From NCBI GenBank assembly GCA_033032175.1, contig CM065309.1, positions 17,298,001 to 17,362,000 on the forward strand: 64,000 nt of DNA. Reading direction: 5' to 3'. The DNA comes from Saturnia japonica. Its lineage: Eukaryota > Arthropoda > Insecta > Lepidoptera > Saturniidae. Positions within the stretch are counted from its first letter, which is position 1. Each line of letters begins with the position of its first letter. Made by a program: the position numbers and the translations under genes. Below are positions 57,786 to 64,000 of this stretch, piece by piece. The notes under the pieces are model-generated. The model searched no databases, was not told the DNA's origin, and saw only the letters and a list, made by a program, of their open reading frames with translations.

Positions 57786-58578
57786 ATTAAAATAATAAAC
57801 AGCCTGTATAATGTTTTATCAGTTACATAAATGGCGCATGTGAATACATAATTATTATCTTGCTTCAGTTACGTGTCATTAACAGTAACGATAAGTACAT
57901 TCGTTTTTAGATATTTACTATCTGAGTTACTGTGTAAAAGTAATAAAAGTAACAAGTAATTTCATTGTAAGTAAAATATTAAATATTCACGCACGTAAGT
58001 CAGAAGTTAGTTCCAACTTCGAACAAATTAGTTTTCTAGGCAGTAAGTGGTGAGTTCTAACTTGCATTAGTATTTTTCTAAGAAATAATAAAGCGTTCAG
58101 ATTATCTATCCTACATAAATTAATAATATTATAGTGTCTGTGTGTGATTACGAAATAAAGGCTTCTTCTTAAACTCATATTATGATTATTTGCAAGTAAT
58201 AAAAACCCATACACGTGTTTTTAAATTTTTATCTATTTGTTTGTCCGGGATAAACTACAAAATGGCTGAACTAATTTTGACGACACATTCATTGGCTGGT
58301 AGAAAACTTTCCAAAGAGTAGGTAATGTGGACTATTTTTTAGCCACTTGACGATTGCACAGGTTTTTCAGTGAGTTGGGATAGACAATAATTATGTAAAC
58401 CAGTATTATGATATTATAGCCATTTAGAAAAGAAAATTATATAAAATATGCTAAATAATGTCCATAAATAGATTTATTTAACCGAACTTTTATAATTTTA
58501 AAAACTAGGATCGCCATCGTTTAGCAGGTTTTACGTAGATATAGATAGATTTAGCAAAAGACACTAAATAAGTATTTA

Positions 58579-58850
58579 AGGCATTGATGGCTCAGTGGTA
58601 GCGTGTACGGAAATCGCGTCGATCGACGTGTGAATTCGAATCCATCCCTAAAGTGGACCCGAGTTTTCGGTGAAGGAAAATATCGTGATGAAACCACAGC
58701 ATATTGGTAGGTAATTTTCGAATGCCCGCCTGGCTGGCTACCACCCTCAAGTGGAAATTCTGCCGCGAAGCGTGTTCGTCACTTAACTTCAGATGCGTTT
58801 GTACCCATAACGGTAAACCTTTAAAGAATAAAAAGCAATTTAATGGATAT
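58579..58850 (+). repeat. tRNA-derived SINE, family 2
   Basis: Head ggcattgatggctcagtggtagcg (A box) and gtgaattcgaatcc (B box), then ttcggtgaaggaaaatatcgtgatgaaaccacagcata and ctggctggctaccacc. About 530 bp upstream of the aminoacylase start codon. Confidence 0.8.
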
Positions 58851-59019
58851 AGATTAGCTGAATCCTGAAACGTGACAGGTCATAGCTGATATCCTTTATG
58901 GATTTATATCTTTTTATTATTAGGCTAATTCACTTTTATTATCATAATTATCTACGTTTATATTATTACTTGATACTAACGTAATAATACCCTTTTGATA
59001 ACATTGAATAAATTTTTGC

Positions 59020-59255
59020 ATTTTTTTTTACAATTCCTGAAAGTAATATTGAAATTTCTTATACCCTATCAATTGACCAATGACATAAACATCCCGTGTA
59101 CAAAATTTCAAAAGAATCGATCAAGCCGGTTTTGAGTTAAATCCATCCACACGCCCAAACATAAAGACAAACAAAAAAATGTTTTAATGGCTTATTCGTG
59201 TTCATGATTTTTATATACCATGCCTATCGGGAAATTTCGACAAAAATTAACTTTA
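59020..59255 (+). repeat. Helitron-like repeat fragment
   Basis: cataaacatcccgtgtacaaaatttc, gagttaaatccatccacac and catgcctatcgggaaatttcg: the end block of the 56.1-kb element. It lies just upstream of the aminoacylase start. Confidence 0.55.
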
Positions 59256-59381
59256 ACTTAAACTAAAACTTAACTTACGAATTAATAACTTTTGTGTTAT
59301 TTTATAATATTATGAAGGAAATATTAAACACAAAATCTTAGGTACCTGTTAAATTTACAGCGTACGTTCTCATAGGTAATC

Positions 59382-59466
59382 ATGAGTAAATGGGATAATG
59401 ATGAAGTTATACAGAGACTGAGAGAGTACTTGAAGATACCAAGTGTGCACCCGGATATTGATTACA
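59382..59466 (+). CDS. Acy1: aminoacylase exon 1
   Basis: ATG at 59,382; 28 codons plus one base, ending at donor gtaagtacc. It encodes MSKWDNDEVIQRLREYLKIP then SVHPDIDY, the usual N-terminal helix of M20 aminoacylases. Confidence 0.9.
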
Positions 59467-62400
59467 GTAAGTACCTGTACCATATACACTGTTACACCTA
59501 ATATGCGTTTCTAATGATAAACCCGGCTCCACAAGTAGGCCCCAATGTTGGCGCCAACGTTGGGACCAACGTGTGGAACTGTGGTTAGACAATGGCGTCC
59601 GCGCCAATTTCACTCACTATTTACCGAAATGATACTGCCAACAACAAAACATCACATGTAAAAATGATTATATTTTTTTATTAGAAATACAAAAGCACCT
59701 TTAAATAGAAACCATTAAACAAATTAAATTATTATAAATGTTTAACAAGTGTTAATAAATGATTAGAAGTTATACGAGTAAAAAGTATGTGTCAGAATCT
59801 GTGCAAGGTTCAATAGCGAAAGGTTCATTTAAATGGACAGATAATGACCTTCGATATGTCTGCAGTCCCTTTTGAATTATAGACTGCCAGTTATCCTGCA
59901 AAAATATATAATGCGTGGTACTGTGTACCGTATCTAATACGAATTATTAATGATCGCTATTATTAACTCAATATTTATTTGAATGAAATATGTTGCTTGG
60001 AGTGGATTATTTTCAATTTTAACAAAACGTTTGTATAATATATACAGTGGTGGTTGTATAATTAGAAACACTACTAACGGTCCTTGACATTATGTAATAC
60101 CGATACTTCACCGCAATCGTTTTTATTTTGAAATTAAACAATAAATAGGACATCAATATGTTCAACGATTTATCATTTATTAGAAAAACAATATAAATCC
60201 CATTACACAAGTGCAGTTTCAATATTACATTACGGACAAATATTTAAATCAGTTTTAAGCTATGAACAATAATGGTCAACTAATTAGAAATAACAACAAA
60301 AAAGTATAAAAAGCAATATTTTTTAAGTATTAGTAATTAGTATTGTTATTTACGAAATAGCTACTATCCACAGCCTACCAACAGTTATAATTAATATTTA
60401 GTGGTGTATTCCTTATTTTCAATAACAACACTGCAACGACGGTGCATTGATTCAATCAATTTCATACAATTTCTAGGGGGATTGAATTCCATACTTCAAC
60501 AAATGCTTCATATAGTTCGTTTTGACTGCTGTTACGTTTGTTTGAGATTTTATTTTTAATAATATACCAGAGATTTTCTATCGGGTTTAAATCCGGACTA
60601 TTTGCTGGCCAGTCTAAAACGGATATACGATGTTCGCTAAGGAAACATTTGACGCTATTGTCCGTGTATTTAGTGTCATTGTCATGCTGAAAGATCCAGG
60701 TTACAGGCAAATGATCGTCCGAGTAGAGAATCATTTTGTGCTCTAAGATATTTTTGTATTGCCATTGATCTATTGTACCTTCAATTTTCCGAACGGGTCC
60801 AACTCCATATCCAGAAAAACACCCCCAAACTTTAAAGTTACCGCCACCGTGCTTGACTATACTCCTTTTGTATTTATAATTAAAAGCATTGTTTACAGGA
60901 CGTCTAACATAGCGCTTTCCATCGCAATTTACCATATTTATTTTTGTTTCATCTGAAAATAACACTTTTCCATTCTCGTACCGTCCAATTAACATATTTT
61001 TTAGCGAATAATAATCGCTTCTCTCGATGTTGCTTGGTAAGAAGCGGTACCTTTCGAGAGATTCTTCCAAACAATTTAGCTTCCACTAATCTTCGGCATA
61101 TCAGTGTTGACGAGATGTTTCTCTGGTCACCAGGCGAAAAAACTTCATTTTTAATCTGGTTGGAACCTTTACTTGGGTCTCTTTTAGCAACACGAACGAT
61201 TAGCGTATCTTCTCTGGAAGAGGTTTTACTTGGCCGAGCCTTTCTAAGAACATTCTCAACAGTTCCATGTGTTTTATAATGATCAATTGCTTTAAAAACT
61301 TTCTTAACAGAACAATTTCAATGCTCAGCTATTCTTCTGTACGCCCATTTATGATCTTTATGTAAATTAACAATTATTTGCGTAGTTGACGCGTCACGTT
61401 TATTTTTGCCTTAAGAAAGAAATGTTATTCTCCAATTTCAAAAAAAGAACGAGCTAAGGATGCTTTTTTAAAATGTTTCTAATTGGCGTCCAAGCGGCCA
61501 GTAACAGAAAATAAACTCCTACATGTGTAAGACTCATTTTGTAATTAAAAGTAAGATATGTTTTATATTTTATGCATTTAATGAGTTTTTTATTTGAGTG
61601 GCTATATTATTGCATGATTATTAAATTGAATGAGTATATTTTTTACGAACATTTGTACGTTGAAGTTATATATACTTTCTTTATTCATAAGAAGTGTTTC
61701 TAATTATATGACCACCACTGTATATATATAAAGTCTGTTAAATGCACGTTAGACAATTAGCTTTTCCGACTGATATCATAAATGGACTAATTACAGAACA
61801 TTTTTTCTTCTTTTGTTCCTAGGTCACTGCGCGATGTAAACATGTAAACATCGGTAACTTTTCCTCAGACGTTTAGGATTTCTTACGAAGTATTATTATT
61901 CCTTAAACATTAGGTATAAAATACAAATAGGTATAACATAAATAAATGATAATACATAAAATACTAAATACCTATACGAGCGTTCTGAAAAATTCGTTGA
62001 AATGTAAGGTGGAACATGGTGACGTCGAAATTATAAAAAAAAAAGTAAATCAAAACAAAATGCTTAAAGTGAGCTTTCCCCAATGTATACAGCAAGCAAC
62101 CTCCAACAATACTTTATGTGGACAATTAATATGAACACGTTTATTTCAGGTGATTGTGTTGAATTTATAAGGAAACAGGCAAAATTGTTACATTTACCCG
62201 TAGTGGTGCACGAATTTGTACCTAAAAAGCCTATTTTGATTATAACATGGGAGGGCCTAAACCCAAATTTGCCTTCGATTTTACTGAATTCTCACATGGA
62301 TGTGGTGCCCGTTTATGAGGTATGTAGATAAAGCGCTTGTCTCCACCGGCAATACTGGAGTTTTTTTCTACTAGGGACACCCCCCCACCTTATGAAATAC

Positions 62401-63760
62401 CATCACCCTACAGCTAACATTTTTTTTTTCATAGGGCTCCAAATATATAATACGTTTTTTTCTTCGTATTAGGACGATTACAATTGGGTAACATTATTCA
62501 TACATTACTATTATATTTTAACTGGGTGACCTGTGCGAATATCTCGTGCATTAAAGAATGTAAATTTTTGTTTCCTATAATTTTGAATTATATAGGATAT
62601 TTAGGCATTAAGCGATTAAGGTTTTATTTGATTAGTTTATATTTAAATTGTTTAACATAGAATTCAAAAAAGAATTAAGTTGTAGAAATAAGATATGTTA
62701 TTAATGAAATAAAACTAATTTTACAATACTTTTACTATATGTATCAAGTCTTGACCTACTTAAGATCAATGTCGGTTGTATCTTAAACTGAGATAAGAAT
62801 ATCAACAAACAATAACATATTCAAAAGATCATATTATCTACTATTTACACAGTATTTTACTACAAACCGTTTTAAATATTATTGTCAAGGAATAAATAGT
62901 TTAAATAAAAGTTATAAGTTTTTTAATAACAAAATGAGTACTGCAATAGCTATGCAGTAATTCAGTCAGTGGCTTACACGTGATTTTTAATTTAGCTGGC
63001 TCTTATCGATCGTCTTATATTTCATAGGTCTCCGAAGCATCTAATTTACGCTTTTCTCACTTTGCCGATGGTAGATATAAATGATTCTACTTCATACCTT
63101 TACTACTACACTCTACTAATATTATGAAGCTAAAAAGTTAGCTTGTTTGAACGCGCCAATCTCTGGAAATACATAACTTTACGCGTCAAACCTAAAGGAG
63201 TGGAATAGTATTCATGAACATAAAGCAATCTTGCAAGCTGTATACATGTATAGGAAGTGAAAACAGCGTTAAGCTACACCACGTCACCGGGTGCGTTGAG
63301 GGCGTTGCTGTGGACAGTTGGTCGAATAAATTTAAAAGAAGTAAAACAGTTAGTATAAACATAAGCATTCGGTTTATTTTCTACTGTATGGACTGGAGGA
63401 ACGTATGAGTAATATATAGATATTTTACTTCAGTCACAATCCTAAACTGACCGATTTGACAGCATTAAAAAATCATTAGTTTATTTTGTACACCGTACAG
63501 TTTCACCAGCATCTTAAGCACGTTTTATTAGATATTAAAAACTATTTGTCTTTCTCCTTTATCTCTATAAATAAATTACTATTCAAAGGAACATTGGACT
63601 TATCCGCCGTTCGGAGCGTGCATCTCAGAAGATGGCTTTATATTCGCTCGAGGAATACAAGACATGAAAAGTGTAGGGATGATTTACTTAGAAACTGTGC
63701 GGCGTTTAAAAGATTCTGGCATTCGATTAAAGAGGACTGTACATATAAGTTTTGTTCCTG
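59382..63760 (+). CDS. Acy1: aminoacylase-1, first three coding exons (partial)
   Basis: Cytosolic N-acyl-L-amino-acid amidohydrolase of the zinc-dependent M20 family, which releases free amino acids from N-acylated ones. Exons 59,382-59,466, 62,150-62,319 and 63,589-63,760 join in phase (1, 0, 1) to about 142 codons. The product begins MSKWDNDEVIQRLREYLKIP. Exon 2 holds NSHMDVVPVYE: the His is the first zinc ligand and the following Asp-x motif carries the catalytic-site Asp. Exon 3 has EHWTYPPFGACISEDG and ARGIQDMKSVGM, whose Asp is the bridging zinc ligand. It ends ...TVHISFVPG/D at a phase-1 donor, where the next exon should supply the catalytic Glu pair. The rest, including the dimerisation domain, lies beyond 64,000. 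Intron 1 (2.7 kb) contains a Tc1 element. No coding lesion was seen. Insects often have several such genes in tandem; this may be one of them. Confidence 0.93.
59528..59577. other. 50-bp palindrome (hairpin) in aminoacylase intron 1
   Basis: Two 25-bp arms with no loop, centred on GGCGCC (59,550-59,555). The inner 24 bp (cccaatgttggcgccaacgttggg) pair except for one position, and the whole has four mispairs. It starts 62 bp after the exon 1 donor. Confidence 0.85.
60045..61720 (-). mobile_element. Tc1-like (DD34E) transposon with IR/DR ends, decayed
   Basis: A 1,676-bp element flanked by TA (60,043-60,044 and 61,721-61,722). Both ends begin CAGTGGTGG and share about 30 bp (ataattagaaacact). 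A second, inner site of the same core (aattagaaa) lies at 60,282 on the left and, inverted, at 61,474-61,484 on the right. Each is 221-222 bp from its outer site, the IR/DR arrangement known from Minos- and Sleeping Beauty-type Tc1 elements. It sits in intron 1 of the aminoacylase gene, antisense to it. The transposase is broken, so it is not autonomous. Confidence 0.93.
60391..61410 (-). pseudogene. Tc1-like transposase, broken
   Basis: The minus strand starts near 61,410 with GKNKRDASTTQIIVNLHKDH (no ATG kept), then a TGA inside the first HTH, HTH 2 and FGRISRKVPLLTKQHREKR. A one-base loss in a T-run near 60,960 shifts the frame at KSVIF/SDETKINM. The catalytic residues are D in LFSDETKIN, D in WIFQHDNDTKY and E in SPDLNPIENLW, with 34 residues between the last two: DD34E. 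Another frame change at about 60,462 precedes the C-terminus KLIESMHRRC...YTTKY (stop at 60,391). The longest clean piece is 60,462-61,070 (202 residues). Confidence 0.92.
61723..62149. other. aminoacylase intron 1, 3' part
   Basis: AT-rich intron ending in the exon 2 acceptor. No other feature. Confidence 0.5.
62150..62319 (+). CDS. Acy1: aminoacylase exon 2 (zinc-ligand His)
   Basis: Acceptor tttatttcag and donor gtatgtag bound 170 bp reading SDCVEFIRKQAKLLHLPVVV, PKKPILIITWEGLNPNLPSI and LLNSHMDVVPVYE. Ends in phase 0. Confidence 0.93.
63106..63345 (+). mobile_element. Helitron-like repeat in aminoacylase intron 2
   Basis: ctactaatattatgaagctaaaaag, gtttgaacgcgccaatctctgg and ggtcgaataaatttaa: the family seen at 12 kb and, inverted, at 46.4 and 53.4 kb. 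It ends about 245 bp before exon 3. Confidence 0.55.
63589..63760 (+). CDS. Acy1: aminoacylase exon 3 (zinc-ligand Asp)
   Basis: Acceptor attcaaag and donor gtaagata bound 172 bp reading EHWTYPPFGACISEDGFIFA, RGIQDMKSVGMIYLETVRRL and KDSGIRLKRTVHISFVP. The acceptor's pyrimidine tract is weak, but phase and homology are decisive. Confidence 0.92.
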
Positions 63761-63794
63761 GTAAGATATATTTTTATTATTTTAGTAAATAAAA

Positions 63795-64000
63795 ATGAAA
63801 TGCCGCTCGTTGGTAACCGCATCACCTGAGAACGGCTGGACCGATTTGGCTAATTATCTTTCTATAGTCCTAATGAGGCTTTAAGAGTAAGAAACATTTG
63901 AAAAGTTATCCAGAATATTGTTTTTTTTGGAAATAATGATATTTATTTTATCTATTGGATTTTTTTAGAAACTCAAAATCAAAACTCACAATTCGAACGA
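63795..64000 (+). repeat. 'gaacggctggaccg' repeat, runs off the window
   Basis: atgccgctcgttggtaaccgcatcacctgagaacggctggaccgatttggctaatt, same family as 1,310-1,440. It begins about 35 bp after exon 3 and continues beyond the window. Confidence 0.5.

Overview
This is an AT-rich animal nuclear segment, most likely from a moth or butterfly (Lepidoptera). It has spliced genes with GT-AG introns, tRNA-derived SINEs, several Tc1/mariner lineages, non-LTR retrotransposon debris, and many copies of the short interspersed repeats typical of lepidopteran DNA. Most long open frames belong to mobile elements. Two host genes were assembled by hand from splice sites, reading phase and protein motifs.

Host gene 1 is on the minus strand, 53,039 down to 20,627. 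It is a six-exon insect odorant-binding protein (OBP) gene spread over about 32.4 kb. Exon 1 encodes a signal peptide. Later exons carry the OBP spacings C2-x3-C3 and C5-x8-C6. All splice phases agree, but exon 2 is one base short in an A-run, which puts a stop in frame. This is either a sequence error or a null allele. Host gene 2 is on the plus strand from 59,382 and runs off the window. It holds the first three coding exons of aminoacylase-1 (M20 metallopeptidase family). The two genes are head to head, about 6.3 kb apart.

Layout. 1-20.4 kb is a repeat-dense flank: a cecropia/mauritiana-like mariner cut by the window edge, RTE and jockey LINE fragments, a 5'-truncated LINE (8,977-11,414), a 1-kb tandem repeat, a decayed YqaJ-nuclease gene, and a 1.08-kb tandem duplication whose second copy carries an apparently intact DD41D rosa-like mariner. 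20.6-53.0 kb is the OBP gene. Its introns hold two opposed mariner remnants, a mariner nested in an RTE tail, SINEs, Helitron-like repeats and a MITE-like element. 53-59.4 kb is intergenic and includes a mariner fragment with a perfect 132-bp tandem duplication. 59.4-64 kb is the aminoacylase start, with a Tc1 element of IR/DR architecture in intron 1.

The OBP would be secreted and would bind small hydrophobic ligands. The aminoacylase would be cytosolic and hydrolyse N-acyl amino acids. Nothing here links the two functionally. No prokaryotic features, CRISPR arrays or rRNA genes were seen. The tRNA-like sequences are SINE heads.
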